Positions 18,066 to 27,987 of a stretch of 64,000 nt of DNA are shown one piece after another. This DNA comes from CACIIZ01 sp045565285 (lineage in GTDB: Bacteria > Pseudomonadota > Alphaproteobacteria > Rhodobacterales > Rhodobacteraceae): the NCBI GenBank assembly GCA_045565285.1, contig JBJLFR010000021.1, positions 17,907 through 81,906 on the forward strand. The letters run 5' to 3'. The first letter of the stretch is position 1. Each line of letters opens with the position of its first letter. The translations under genes and the position numbers were made by a program. Below the pieces are notes generated by a model. It saw only the letters and a program-made list of their open reading frames with translations. It searched no databases and was not told the DNA's origin.

Positions 18066-18387
18066 ATAGAAATAATGTCCTATTTAGTACTTTTAGAAAA
18101 GATAAAAGGTTCATTGTGAAGGTACCCCTTATATAGGGAGGGAGGGGTGATACATATTATTGATACCTTAAATATGCCTAAATTATTGTTTTTATTCAAT
18201 AATCATTATAAATAATTTTCTATAGTTACCCTCTCTATTTTCTCTTGTAATTAAAACTTATCAAGGATTATCCAACGACTAATAAGGATGGGATTTGATG
18301 ATAAAAATGAACTCAAAGGGGATGTAACCTAAAACAGTAGTTTTTATTGATGATAGACTTAAAGGTAGGTTCCCTATAAAGGTATAC
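18066..18387. other. Island end without a recognisable gene
   Basis: About 320 bases upstream of the MORN gene and up to the right attachment site. No supported reading frame on either strand. A short GC-rich patch (CCCC...GGGAGGGAGGGG) lies near 18124-18148; no clear palindrome. Probably promoter and attachment-region DNA. Confidence 0.5.
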
Positions 18388-18404
18388 TCTCTCCTCGGGC
18401 ACCA
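18388..18404 (+). repeat. Right attachment site of the tRNA-Leu island
   Basis: Exact 17-base copy of the tRNA-Leu 3' end including CCA, in the same orientation as 12478-12494. Flanking bases differ on both sides. It marks the right boundary of the island. Confidence 0.85.
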
Positions 18405-18922
18405 CAATTTAACTCTAACATGCTTTTTTATTAGATTATTTGAATAATTCTAACAAAGGGTAGACCAAAAAGTAGACGAGCATGGCTCTTAAATGTTATT
18501 AATACGTTGTGTTTGTTATTATTTAAAGGCGTATTCTATCCGATTTAAGGTCTTACTATAAGACTGTACGAATATCAATTTCAAACTCTTTTAATGAGCA
18601 TTTATAAATCCTGAAATATTATATTATAGTGGAGAATTTAGATATTTATGATTTAATTTTTTAAAAAATTAATTTGTATATATATCACTGTATTAACTTA
18701 ATAATTCGATGGGTTGATAATTTTACCGATTGCAAACATATATAGTAAAAGCACTAAACTAATCTAGTGCCACCTTTAAGTTAAATATTAATTATTCTCG
18801 TATATTTTGTTTAATGCTAAATTTTGAAATATTTTAATATATTTTTGATGTTTTTTTGTTTTTTTTGATTCACATTTTTTTTAATTATGTTTATATATTG
18901 AAATTTTAGGGGGGAAAATTAC
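18405..18922. other. Intergenic region between island and formate dehydrogenase
   Basis: About 520 bases, very AT-rich, no supported gene. Near 18464-18482 a GTAGAC hexamer is repeated 11 bases apart, a possible integrase arm-type site. A small hairpin GCACTA/TAGTGC lies at 18751-18770. The region just before the next gene must hold the formate dehydrogenase promoter; a strong GGGGGG ribosome site is at 18909-18914. Confidence 0.5.
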
Positions 18923-20613
18923 TTGGTAAGATCTCATTTTTTGTCAAATGTATCAAGAGATCCAAGTCTTCCAAAAGGTAGACAAACCGATGAGATATCG
19001 GAAAAAGAGGTCAAAGAGATTTTGGGTGACTTGCCCATTGAGCGTTCTCAGTTAATTGAAGCTTTTACATCTAATACAAGATGAACTTAACTGTTTAAGT
19101 CAAAAGCATTTAAAGGCATTATCTGAATTATTCAAAATTAGCCAAGCGGAAGTGTTTGAAGTTGCTTCTTTTTTATCATCATTTTGATATAATTAAAGAT
19201 GATGAAACATTAAATCATGAATTAACAATAAGAATTTGTGACGGACTTTCTTGTGAAATGTTTGGTGCTAAAAAATTTAATAAAAAATGTCGGTGATCTA
19301 ATTGATAAAAATAAGATAAGAATTCAAAAAGTTCCATGCATAGGTCGCTGTGCTAATGCACCAGCAGCGCAAGTTGGAAAAAGGGCTGTGAATAATGCTA
19401 CTCCTTTGAAACTGGTAAAATTTTCAAAAGGTAATTTGTTACCAGAAAATCCCAAAATATCAAAATTTAAATGATTATACAAAATTAGGAGGCTATGATT
19501 GTTTAAAAAAAGTAATAACTAATAAATTAAATTTAAAAACAGCTATTTCAATTTTATCTAATTCTGGACTAAGAGGATTAGGAGGAGCAGGATTTCCAGT
19601 AAATAAAAAATGGGAAATAGTAAACTCTTATAATGGTGTTAGGTACATGACAATTAATGGGGATGAAGGGGAACCTGGTACCTTTAAAGATAGATTTTGG
19701 TTAGAGAGTAATCCACATAAAATGCTAGAAGGTGCGCAAATAGCAGCCCTTTTAGTTGGTTGTAGCAAAATTTTATTTATATATGAGAGATGAATACCCT
19801 GCAGTTTTAGAAATACTAAAATTAGAAATTGAGAAATTAAAAAAAACTAGTTTTTGGTTAATTCCAATGGAAATAAGAAGGGGTGCTGGAGCATATATAT
19901 GTGGTGAAGAAAGTGCTATGATAGAGTCAATTGAAGGAAAAAGAGGATTACCTAGACATAGACCTCCTTATATTGCTGAAAAAGGATTATTTGGTAGGCC
20001 CACCTTGAATCATAATATAGAGACTTTATTTTGGGTGCCAGAAATTTTATCAAAAGGAGCAGAATGGTTTGCAAATTTAGGTTTTAATCAAAATCATAAG
20101 GGAGTACGTTCTTACAGTGTTTCAGGTAGAGTATTAAAACCTGGTGTTAAAGTTGCACCATCAGGTATACCTGTAAAAAAATTAATAGATGATTATTGTG
20201 GTGGAATGTTGCCTGGACATGAATTAAAAGCATTCTTTCCGGGAGGAGCTTCAGGAGGTATTTTTCCTGCTCATATGTCTAATCTAGGTCTGGATTTTGG
20301 GATTTTTGAACCACATGGAGGATTTGTTGGTTCTCATGCGGTTGTTATATTATCTCAAAATGATAGTATTTTAGATGCAGTAATAAATACAATCAATTTT
20401 TTTAAACATGAGAGTTGCGGTCAGTGTACTCCTTGTAGAAATGGAACAGAAAAATTAAGCGCATTGCTTTCTGGATGTAGTAAAGATACTAAAATTTATG
20501 AAGACTTAATTGTTGTTATGAGAGATAGTTCTATATGTGGTTTAGGTCAAGCCGCTACAAATTGTTTAAATCATTTATTAAAATATTTTCCAGAGGAATT
20601 AAATGGCACTTGA
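18923..20613 (+). CDS. fdsB: NAD-dependent formate dehydrogenase beta subunit (NuoE-NuoF fusion), five frameshifts
   Basis: Diaphorase subunit that passes electrons from the formate-oxidising subunit to NAD. From a TTG at 18923 the repaired product is about 561 residues: a NuoE-like part with helical lead (SELFKISQAEVFEVASFYHHF) and [2Fe-2S] ligands in CDGLSC and CIGRC, then a NuoF-like part with GLRGLGGAGFP, NGDEGEPGTFKDR (FMN/NAD) and SCGQCTPCRNGTEK ([4Fe-4S]). Five one-base insertions, near 19065, 19171, 19272, 19470 and 19760, mostly in A or T runs, break the frame; from 19770 on it is intact. The ORF overlaps fdsA by 11 bases. Conservation of every segment argues for sequencing errors, but recent inactivation is possible. 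Confidence 0.88.
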
Positions 20614-23413
20614 TGATAAAAAAGTAATTAATAAATCAATAGATTTTACTCTGAATGGAAAAATTGTTTCTGCATGTGAAGACGAAACAATTTGGCAAGT
20701 AGCTCAGCGTTTAAGTATTGAAATTCCTTACCTATGTTGGAAAGATAGCCCTGGTTATCGTCCTGATGGTAATTGCAGGGCTTGTATGGTTGAAATTGAA
20801 GGTGAAAGAGTATTAGCTGCCTCATGTTTGCGAAAGCCTTCAACTGGAATGAAAGTTGTCACTTCTAATCCGAGAGTTGAGAAAAATAGAGAGTTAGTTT
20901 TTGAACTTTTAAAATCTGATATGCCAAAGCGTGAGGAAAGTCCTGATCCAGATTCGCACTTTTGGGATCAATCAGTTAAAGTTTTGGGTGATAAAGTATC
21001 TCGTTTTCCAAGTTCAAGACCTGGTGCTTCAAAAGAAATTCCTGTAGACAGTATTTTTCATGATGCTTCGCACCCTTCTATTGCTGTTAATTTAGATTCT
21101 TGTATTTCTTGTGGCTTGTGCGAGAGGGCTTGTAAAGAAGTTCAAGTTAACGACGTAATTGGAATGGGTAGTAGAGGAGAAGATGCAAAACCTGTCTTTG
21201 ATTTAGAAGACCCAATGGGATTAAGTTCGTGTGTAGCTTGTGGTGAGTGTATACAAGCTTGTCCAACTGGTGCCTTAATGGAAAAAAGTTTACTAAATTC
21301 AAATTCTACAAAAAGAGAAATTTATCCAGATAAAGTAGTAGATAGTGTTTGCCCATTTTGTGGAGTTGGGTGTCAAACTTCAGTAAGCGTTAAAGGAAAT
21401 GATATAGTTAAAGTCGATGGAAGACAGGGACCTGCTAATCGTGGAAAACTTTGTGTAAAAGGTCGTTTTGGCATGGATTATGTTATGTCTTCAGAAAGAT
21501 TAACTAAGCCTCTAATTAGATTAAAATCTGCCAAAAAATATCCTGAAGTAAATTTAAACTTTGAAGATATCCCTAAGAATTTTAGAGAAGCTACTTGGGA
21601 TGAAGCTTTAGAGGTTGCCGCTCAAGGTTTTTTAAAAATTCTAAAGACTAGTGGTGGTAATTTTTTATGTGGATTTGGTTCTGCAAAAGGTACAAATGAA
21701 GAAGCATACTTATTTCAAAAATTTATAAGACAAGCTTTTGGAACAAATAACGTAGATCATTGTACTAGGTTGTGCCATGCATCATCTGTTGCAGCTCTTA
21801 TGGAAGGAATTGGGAGTGGTGCTGTATCTGCTCCATTTACTTCAGCGGAAGACAGTGATTGTATAATGGTTATAGGTGCAAGACCTGAGCAAAATCACCC
21901 AGTAGCTGCTACTTATCTTAAACAAGCAGCTAAAAGAGGTGCAAAACTTTTAGTTTTTGACCCCAGAAAACAAAATTTAATGAGATATGCTTCTCATCCA
22001 GTAATTTTTAAGCCAGGTTGTGATGTTGCTCTTCTAAATTCTATGTTACATGTCATTATTGACGAGCGGTTATATGATGAGCAGTACATACAAGCTAATG
22101 TAGAAGGTTTTGAGGCTCTTCAAAAGAAAGTCAAGGATTTTTCACCAGAAAAAATGGAAGAGATATCTGGGGTACCTGCTGATTACGTTCGAGAATTTTC
22201 TAGGATTTATGCTAATTCTGAAAAATCGATTATTTTTTGGGGTATGGGCGTTTCTCAGCATGTCCATGGCACAGATAATTCTAGATGTTTAATAGCATTA
22301 TCTTTAATAACTGGTCATGTGGGAAGATCAGGTACAGGTCTACACCCATTAAGAGGTCAGAATAATGTGCAAGGAGCTTCAGATGCAGGATTAATTCCAA
22401 TGGTTTATCCAAATTATCAATCAGTTGAGGACGAAACTATTCGAAACTATTTTGAAGATAAGTGGGGCCGTTCTTTAGATCCTTCAAAAGGTTTGACTGT
22501 TGTTGAGATAATGAATCGTATAGTAAATAGTCAAATGTTTGGAATGTATGTTATGGGAGAAAACCCTGCCATGTCTGATCCAGATCAAAAACACGCTAGG
22601 TTAGCTTTGTCAAAGTTGCAACATTTGGTGGTACAAGATATTTTCTTCACGGAAACAGCTTGGTTTGCTGATGTTATTTTTCCAGCTTCTGCCCAACCTG
22701 AAAAAACAGGAACTTACACAAACTCAAATCGACAAGTTCAGATCGGTTTTCCCGTTAGAAAAACACCGGGGGAAGCTAAACAAGATTGGAAACTCATAGT
22801 TGAATTAGCAAACAAATGTGAACTTGAATGGCAATATAAAAGTATTTCCTCTGTATATAAAGAAATGGCTTCAACAATGTCTAGTTTAAATAATATTACT
22901 TGGGAGAGATTGGAAAAAGAAGGTGCAGTGTGTTATCCCGTTGATGATAAAAAAAGTTTTGGGAACGAAATATTGTTTTCTGATGGGTTTCCTACTCCTA
23001 GTGGTAAGGCCAAAGTTGTTCCTTCTGGTTTACTCCCACCAGATGAAGTACCCAATAAAAAGTATCCATTTATTTTAACAACTGGAAGGTTATTAGAGCA
23101 TTGGCATACTGGAGCTATGACAAGAAGGTCAGCTATGTTAGAAGCACAGGAACCTATTCCTACTGTTTCAATGAATCCTAATGATATCAGAAAATTAGGT
23201 TTGAAAAGAGGAGAAAAAGTTTTGGTAGAGACCAAAAGAGGTATAATAGAAATTTTTTTAAGAGAAGACAGAGATGTAAGTAAAGGCATGCTTTTTATTC
23301 CTTTTTGTTTTACAGAATCTCCTGCAAATAAACTTACTAATCCAAATTTAGATCCATTTGGTAAAATTCCAGAATTCAAATATGCAGCTGCTAGGATTTA
23401 TAAATCTAATTGA
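20603..23413 (+). CDS. fdsA: Formate dehydrogenase alpha subunit (Mo/W-bisPGD)
   Basis: Oxidises formate to CO2. 936 residues, intact. Order of domains: [2Fe-2S] ferredoxin (Cys45, 58, 61, 75), two [4Fe-4S] ferredoxin clusters (Cys167-170-173-177 and Cys210-213-216-220), a pterin-proximal [4Fe-4S] cluster (Cys250-253-257 and Cys284), then the molybdopterin domains. The metal-ligating Cys391-His392 lie in TRLCHASS. The His-Cys3 cluster of NuoG is absent (residues 105-125 have no Cys), as in the subfamily with the DPxSxFW motif. No accessory gene (fdhD-like) or molybdenum transport gene is nearby. Ribosome site GAGGA lies inside fdsB. Confidence 0.95.
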   Translation: MALDDKKVINKSIDFTLNGKIVSACEDETIWQVAQRLSIEIPYLCWKDSPGYRPDGNCRACMVEIEGERVLAASCLRKPSTGMKVVTSNPRVEKNRELVFELLKSDMPKREESPDPDSHFWDQSVKVLGDKVSRFPSSRPGASKEIPVDSIFHDASHPSIAVNLDSCISCGLCERACKEVQVNDVIGMGSRGEDAKPVFDLEDPMGLSSCVACGECIQACPTGALMEKSLLNSNSTKREIYPDKVVDSVCPFCGVGCQTSVSVKGNDIVKVDGRQGPANRGKLCVKGRFGMDYVMSSERLTKPLIRLKSAKKYPEVNLNFEDIPKNFREATWDEALEVAAQGFLKILKTSGGNFLCGFGSAKGTNEEAYLFQKFIRQAFGTNNVDHCTRLCHASSVAALMEGIGSGAVSAPFTSAEDSDCIMVIGARPEQNHPVAATYLKQAAKRGAKLLVFDPRKQNLMRYASHPVIFKPGCDVALLNSMLHVIIDERLYDEQYIQANVEGFEALQKKVKDFSPEKMEEISGVPADYVREFSRIYANSEKSIIFWGMGVSQHVHGTDNSRCLIALSLITGHVGRSGTGLHPLRGQNNVQGASDAGLIPMVYPNYQSVEDETIRNYFEDKWGRSLDPSKGLTVVEIMNRIVNSQMFGMYVMGENPAMSDPDQKHARLALSKLQHLVVQDIFFTETAWFADVIFPASAQPEKTGTYTNSNRQVQIGFPVRKTPGEAKQDWKLIVELANKCELEWQYKSISSVYKEMASTMSSLNNITWERLEKEGAVCYPVDDKKSFGNEILFSDGFPTPSGKAKVVPSGLLPPDEVPNKKYPFILTTGRLLEHWHTGAMTRRSAMLEAQEPIPTVSMNPNDIRKLGLKRGEKVLVETKRGIIEIFLREDRDVSKGMLFIPFCFTESPANKLTNPNLDPFGKIPEFKYAAARIYKSN

Positions 23414-24389
23414 CAGAACTTTCTTTATTAGAAAATCCTCGTTCATTAAAGGGTGTTATATTAAATTGTAATTTATAACATTTTGAAAAATGTGAAGAAG
23501 AAGTGAAACCTGTTGCCATTGCTATTTGTAATACATTCATTTCGGTTTGTAAAAGTAGATGTCTAGCTTTTTGAAGCCTAATTTTCATATAATAGTTTTT
23601 TGGAGATAATTTAAAAAAACGCTGAAAAAGTCTTTCTAGTTGCCTTAAAGAAATTCCTAGGTCAATAGCTATATCAGATGGTTTCAATGGTTCTTCTATA
23701 TTTATTTCCATGATTTGAATAGCATTTAATATCCTTGGGTTTCTTACACCTACTCTGTTAGGTATAAGTGGGAGCTGTCTGTCAAATTCTGTTCTTATTG
23801 AATCATGTAAAACTTGATCTGCAATTTTTTTTGCAAAATTTACTCCATAATCTTGGGAGATAATATTAAGCATAAGATCTATTGATGCTGTACCTCCAGC
23901 AGCAGAAAATCTTTTTTTATCAATTGTATATATTGAGTCAGTTATATTTAAGTATTCAAATTCTTCTTTTAAGGATTCCCTATTTTCCCAATGTATTGTT
24001 GAGGAAACATCGTTAATTATACCAGCTTTGGCTAAGATATATGTTCCAGTACATATAGATCCTATATATATTTGTTTTCGAGATTCTTTTCTAATCCAAT
24101 TAAGTATTGTTTTTGTGATATTTTTCTTAATATTCTCACCGCTGCAAAATATTAAATAATCATTATTTCTAATTTGATGAATAGAACTATCTACATCAAA
24201 ATAAAAACCAGAAGAACATTTCACTCTTTCACCTGTTTCAGAAGCTATTTTCCAAGAATATAATTCCTTTTGAGCTAGTCGATTTGCTAATCTTAATGGT
24301 TCTATAGCATTACTAAATGCTATAAGAGAAAAGTCGTTTATAAGAACAAAAACAAAACTTTTAAGCTCTAATTTTTTTTGAAAATTCAT
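23406..24389 (-). CDS. GlxA-family AraC-type regulator
   Basis: 327 residues: an N-terminal DJ-1/PfpI-like domain (about 15-190; FCSGENIKK, GSICTGTYILAKAG, AAGGTASIDLML) and a C-terminal AraC double helix-turn-helix (about 225-325; PSDIAIDLGISLRQLERLFQ and IAMATGFTSSSHFSKCY). This architecture is shared with regulators of glycine betaine, carnitine and related catabolism. It converges on fdsA with an 8-base overlap and diverges from the DAHP synthase gene, so neither neighbour proves its target. Confidence 0.88.
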   Translation of the reverse strand: MNFQKKLELKSFVFVLINDFSLIAFSNAIEPLRLANRLAQKELYSWKIASETGERVKCSSGFYFDVDSSIHQIRNNDYLIFCSGENIKKNITKTILNWIRKESRKQIYIGSICTGTYILAKAGIINDVSSTIHWENRESLKEEFEYLNITDSIYTIDKKRFSAAGGTASIDLMLNIISQDYGVNFAKKIADQVLHDSIRTEFDRQLPLIPNRVGVRNPRILNAIQIMEINIEEPLKPSDIAIDLGISLRQLERLFQRFFKLSPKNYYMKIRLQKARHLLLQTEMNVLQIAMATGFTSSSHFSKCYKLQFNITPFNERGFSNKESSVN

Positions 24390-24546
24390 AGTTTATCAAT
24401 CAAGCTTCTTGCATAATTTAATCATAAATGTTTAAAACGATTCATATATTTTGATATTTCATTGAAGAAATATTTACGTCAATAACTAAATAGCATTATT
24501 ATATTAATATTAAATGTAGTGAAAATTAAATTTTGGTAAGATAAAT

Positions 24547-25905
24547 ATGGTTCAATTGTGGGATAAATCCTCTTGGAGAATTAAAAAAAGGCATCAAATG
24601 CCTGATTATAATGATAAAGAAAAGCTTAAGTTGGTTGAAAACTCATTAAAAAATCTTCCTCCTTTGGTATTTGCGGGTGAAGTCAGGAATTTAAAAAAAG
24701 ATTTAGCCAAGGTAGAATCTGGAAATGCTTTTTTATTGCAGGGTGGAGACTGTGCTGAAAGTTTTGAAGAATTTTCTGCAGATTTAATAAGAGATACTTT
24801 TAAAGTTTTATTAAAAATGGCGGTAGTTTTAACTTTTGGCGGCAAAAAACCAGTTGTTAAGATAGGAAGAATGGCCGGTCAATTTGCTAAACCTAGATCT
24901 TCTGATTTTGAAATTGTAAATGGTCATAAATTACCATCTTATAGAGGTGATATTATAAATAATATTACGCCTACAATAGAAAACAGAGTGCCGAATCCCC
25001 AGCGGATGTTAACAGCATATACACAGTCTTCTGCTACGCTCAATCTTCTTAGAGCCTTTAGTCAAGGTGGTTTTGCTGACATTAGCCGAGTACACTCTTG
25101 GGTTCTTGAAAGCACTAAAGGAAATGATGGATATAAAAGGTTCTTTGAATTGGCTACAAAAATTACTAACTCATTAGAATTTATGAGAGCTGCTGGTGTA
25201 AATTCTGAAAATTCAGATTCATTAAGAAAAGTTGATTTTTATACCAGTCATGAAGCACTATTGCTAGAATATGAGGAGGCTCTATGTAGATTAGATAGTA
25301 CTACTGATTTACCTGTTGCAGGATCTGGACATATGATTTGGATTGGTGATAGAACTAGGCAGATTGATGGTGCTCATGTGGAATTTTGCAAAGGAGTGCA
25401 AAATCCAATTGGTCTTAAATGTGGCCCATCTACAGATCCAGATGAGCTTATTCAACTTTGCAAAATTTTAAACCCAGAAAACGAACCTGGGCGCTTGACA
25501 TTAATTACTCGATTTGGCTCTGAATTAATTAATATTCATTTGCCTCAAATTATAAGATCGATAGAGAATGCTAAATTGAGGGTAGTATGGTGTTGTGATC
25601 CAATGCATGGGAATACAATAAAATCTTCTAATGGTTTTAAAACTAGACCTTTTGACAAAATATTAACTGAGGTAAAAGCTTTTTTTAAAATTCATATGTC
25701 TGAGGGAACATATCCAGGTGGTATACACGTAGAAATGACTGGAAAAGATGTCACTGAATGTACTGGTGGAATAAAACCTATTGATGATAAGGATTTACAT
25801 TCAAGATATCATACAGCATGTGATCCAAGATTAAATGCTAGCCAATCTTTAGAATTGGCTTTTTTAATAGCTGAAGAAATGGAATCATTTACCCAAAATT
25901 CTTGA
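24547..25905 (+). CDS. Class II DAHP synthase
   Basis: First enzyme of the shikimate pathway: condenses phosphoenolpyruvate and erythrose-4-phosphate. 452 residues of the plant/actinobacterial type II family. Key pieces are LLQGGDCAESF (metal Cys), GRMAGQFAKPRS, the PEP site KCGPSTDP, WCCDPMHGNT, and HVEMTGKDVTECTGG. Not related to E. coli AroFGH. First gene of a plus-strand run that continues with serB, gmk and others with almost no gaps. Confidence 0.95.
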   Translation: MVQLWDKSSWRIKKRHQMPDYNDKEKLKLVENSLKNLPPLVFAGEVRNLKKDLAKVESGNAFLLQGGDCAESFEEFSADLIRDTFKVLLKMAVVLTFGGKKPVVKIGRMAGQFAKPRSSDFEIVNGHKLPSYRGDIINNITPTIENRVPNPQRMLTAYTQSSATLNLLRAFSQGGFADISRVHSWVLESTKGNDGYKRFFELATKITNSLEFMRAAGVNSENSDSLRKVDFYTSHEALLLEYEEALCRLDSTTDLPVAGSGHMIWIGDRTRQIDGAHVEFCKGVQNPIGLKCGPSTDPDELIQLCKILNPENEPGRLTLITRFGSELINIHLPQIIRSIENAKLRVVWCCDPMHGNTIKSSNGFKTRPFDKILTEVKAFFKIHMSEGTYPGGIHVEMTGKDVTECTGGIKPIDDKDLHSRYHTACDPRLNASQSLELAFLIAEEMESFTQNS

Positions 25906-25907
25906 TT

Positions 25908-26774
25908 ATGGATGAATTAATAGGGATTATTACTAAAGAAGATTTTTTAGATGACGATCTCATTAAAGATGTTTTATTTATTCTTGGAGGGAGGTATCCT
26001 TTAAGGCTGGGAGAAGCAGGGTGCCAATTTTCAATTTGTAATAAATTTAGTTTTTCTGATTTAAATATTGTAAGAACTATGAAAGTTGATGTTAATATCC
26101 TATCTAAAATTAATCGAGAAAAACAAATACTAGTTGCTGATATGGATAGTACTTTAATAAAGGAAGAGTGCATTGATGAACTCGCTAAATTTACTGGAGT
26201 CTCAGAAAAAATTTTAGAAATTACAAATAGATCAATGAATGGAAAAATACTTTTTTCAGACTCATTTATTAAAAGAACTGAATTATTTAAAGGAGTTAAA
26301 ACAGATATTTTAGAAGATTGTTTTAATCAATGTATTAATATTTCTAGAGGTGCGAAAACTCTAATAAATACTATGAATACAAGAAATGCCAGAACCTATA
26401 TTATTTCTGGAGGTTATAATTTTTTTGTAGGTAGAGTTGCTAAATTACTTAAAGTTTCAGGTTATTATTCAAATGATGCCATAATTCAAAATAATATGTT
26501 TTCTGGAAAAGTAAAACAACCCATTATTGATGAAAAAGCTAAGTTAGATTTAGTAAAAAAAATTTGTAAAAAAAGTAATCTTAACTTAAAAAACGTTATT
26601 GCTGTTGGTGATGGGGCTAATGATATAAAAATGTTGGAATCTGTTGGACACGGTATTGCTTTTAAAAGTAAGAAAATTGTAAAATCATATACAGATATTC
26701 ATATTGACTATTCAGATTTAACTTCACTTTTATTTTTACAAGGAATAAATCAGAAATATTTTGTTAGAAAATAG
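25908..26774 (+). CDS. serB: Phosphoserine phosphatase
   Basis: Last step of serine synthesis. HAD-type active site Asp78 and Asp80 in LVADMDSTL, the SerB-specific KEECIDELA, a Ser/Lys region and motif VGDGANDIKML. The ATG at 25908 is preferred over a TTG two codons earlier that lies inside the upstream stop. 288 residues. Packed directly against the DAHP synthase stop (2-base gap) and 3 bases before gmk. Confidence 0.94.
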   Translation: MDELIGIITKEDFLDDDLIKDVLFILGGRYPLRLGEAGCQFSICNKFSFSDLNIVRTMKVDVNILSKINREKQILVADMDSTLIKEECIDELAKFTGVSEKILEITNRSMNGKILFSDSFIKRTELFKGVKTDILEDCFNQCINISRGAKTLINTMNTRNARTYIISGGYNFFVGRVAKLLKVSGYYSNDAIIQNNMFSGKVKQPIIDEKAKLDLVKKICKKSNLNLKNVIAVGDGANDIKMLESVGHGIAFKSKKIVKSYTDIHIDYSDLTSLLFLQGINQKYFVRK

Positions 26775-26777
26775 GAA

Positions 26778-27437
26778 ATGGTAAATAAACTTAATTTTGA
26801 TAGTATATTAGTTGTTATTTCTTCTCCCTCTGGAGCAGGGAAAACCTCTCTAGCAAATTCTATAGTAGAAGAATATCAAAGTATTTCTTTTTCTACTTCC
26901 GTGACTACACGACCACCCAGGGATGGTGAAAAAAATGGAAGAGAATATTATTTCACTACTAAAGAAAAGTTTGATTTAATGATAAAAAGAGGGGAATTTA
27001 TTGAGTATGCTGAAGTTTTTGGAAATTTTTATGGAACTCAAAAAGGTAAAACTGAAGAATTGTTAAATAATGGACAAGATATCATATTTGACGTAGATTG
27101 GCAGGGAGGAACTAAGATTAGAAATTCATATTTAGCTCCCTCAGTGATTTCAATATTTATTTTACCACCAAGCATAAAAACTTTACAAGAAAGACTATTA
27201 ACTAGAAACAAAGATGACAACAAAACAGTTAAACTCAGAATGAAAGAAGCTCGTTCTGAAATAAGCCATTGGTCTGAGTATGACTATATTTTGGTTAATA
27301 ATAATTTTGAAAAAGTTAAAAAAAATATAATCAAAATTATTGAAATAGAAAAAATCAAAAGGAATAGGCAAAATTACTTACCAGATTTTATATCAAAATT
27401 GAATAATGAATTTGATGATTTTATAAATAAAACTTAA
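26778..27437 (+). CDS. gmk: Guanylate kinase
   Basis: Phosphorylates GMP to GDP. 219 residues with P-loop SSPSGAGKTSL at 15-25, GMP-binding SVTTRPPRDGEKNGREY and the FIEYAEVFGNFYGT segment, and the lid region LLTRNKDDNKTVKLRM. Start ATG at 26778 behind AGGAAA inside the preceding stop context. Part of the same tightly packed run. Confidence 0.96.
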   Translation: MVNKLNFDSILVVISSPSGAGKTSLANSIVEEYQSISFSTSVTTRPPRDGEKNGREYYFTTKEKFDLMIKRGEFIEYAEVFGNFYGTQKGKTEELLNNGQDIIFDVDWQGGTKIRNSYLAPSVISIFILPPSIKTLQERLLTRNKDDNKTVKLRMKEARSEISHWSEYDYILVNNNFEKVKKNIIKIIEIEKIKRNRQNYLPDFISKLNNEFDDFINKT

Positions 27438-27441
27438 TTTT

Positions 27442-27978
27442 ATGAATATTTATAATTTGGATAAATTAGAACCTAAATTAATTGATCCTGAAAATACTTG
27501 GATAGCTCCAGGGGCGCATATAATTGGATCTGTTGAAATAAACTCAGGTGTGTCTGTTTGGTTTGGTTCAGTTATACGTGGTGATAATGAAAATATAATA
27601 TTAAAAAAAAATACTAATATTCAGGAGAATTCAATCTTACATACTGATAAAGGATTTCAACTAATAATAGGTGAAGGCTGTACTGTAGGACATTCTTCTA
27701 TACTTCATGGATGTATAATTTCTTCTAATACTCTTATTGGTATGGGCTCAGTATTATTGAACGGTTCTTCAATTGGAGAAAATTGTATAATTGGGGCTGG
27801 TTCTTTAGTCGTGCAAAATCAAGTAATACCAAATGGAAGTTTGGCACTAGGCAGACCAGCTAAAATAGTTAGAAAAATTAACAAAAAAGAAATAAAATCG
27901 ATAGAAAAATCAGCAATTACATATACTAAAAAAATTAAAATTTATCAAGATAAATTACGAAAAATTTCACTAAAATAA
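27442..27978 (+). CDS. Gamma-carbonic anhydrase-like hexapeptide protein (YrdA family)
   Basis: 178 residues of left-handed beta-helix built on hexapeptide repeats (GSVEINSGVSVWFGSVIRGD, NTNIQENSILHTD, GCTVGHSSILHG). Putative metal ligands: His in ILHTD and the two His of VGHSSILHG, in the pattern of gamma-carbonic anhydrases. Many YrdA homologues have low activity, so real carbonic anhydrase action is inference. The presence of RuBisCO elsewhere in the window does not prove a link. Confidence 0.88.
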   Translation: MNIYNLDKLEPKLIDPENTWIAPGAHIIGSVEINSGVSVWFGSVIRGDNENIILKKNTNIQENSILHTDKGFQLIIGEGCTVGHSSILHGCIISSNTLIGMGSVLLNGSSIGENCIIGAGSLVVQNQVIPNGSLALGRPAKIVRKINKKEIKSIEKSAITYTKKIKIYQDKLRKISLK

Positions 27979-27987
27979 TAGCCTAAG

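Larger units (their letters stand above)
12495..18404. mobile_element. Decayed genomic island in tRNA-Leu
   Basis: About 5.9 kb between the 17-bp repeats. Cargo from left to right: integrase N-terminal remnant, truncated FG-GAP-like protein, exported nuclease, a 47-residue small protein, first tRNA-Thr-derived repeat, a 90-residue protein, integrase C-terminal remnant, second tRNA-Thr-derived repeat, an alpha/beta hydrolase and a MORN-repeat protein. Both ends of a tyrosine recombinase occur but are separated by about 2.6 kb and shifted in frame, so the island looks immobile. It appears mosaic: the nested tRNA-Thr repeats point to a second insertion history. Confidence 0.8.

Noticed and set aside
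18464..18552. Short peptide beginning KGRPKSRRAW as a second integrase start
   Set aside because: Only about 30 codons, no start codon or ribosome site; more likely non-coding DNA with a repeated hexamer.
20603..23413. Absence of the His-Cys3 iron-sulfur motif in the formate dehydrogenase alpha subunit as a novelty
   Set aside because: The DPxSxFW-containing subfamily of NAD-linked formate dehydrogenases appears to lack it generally, so it is a family feature.
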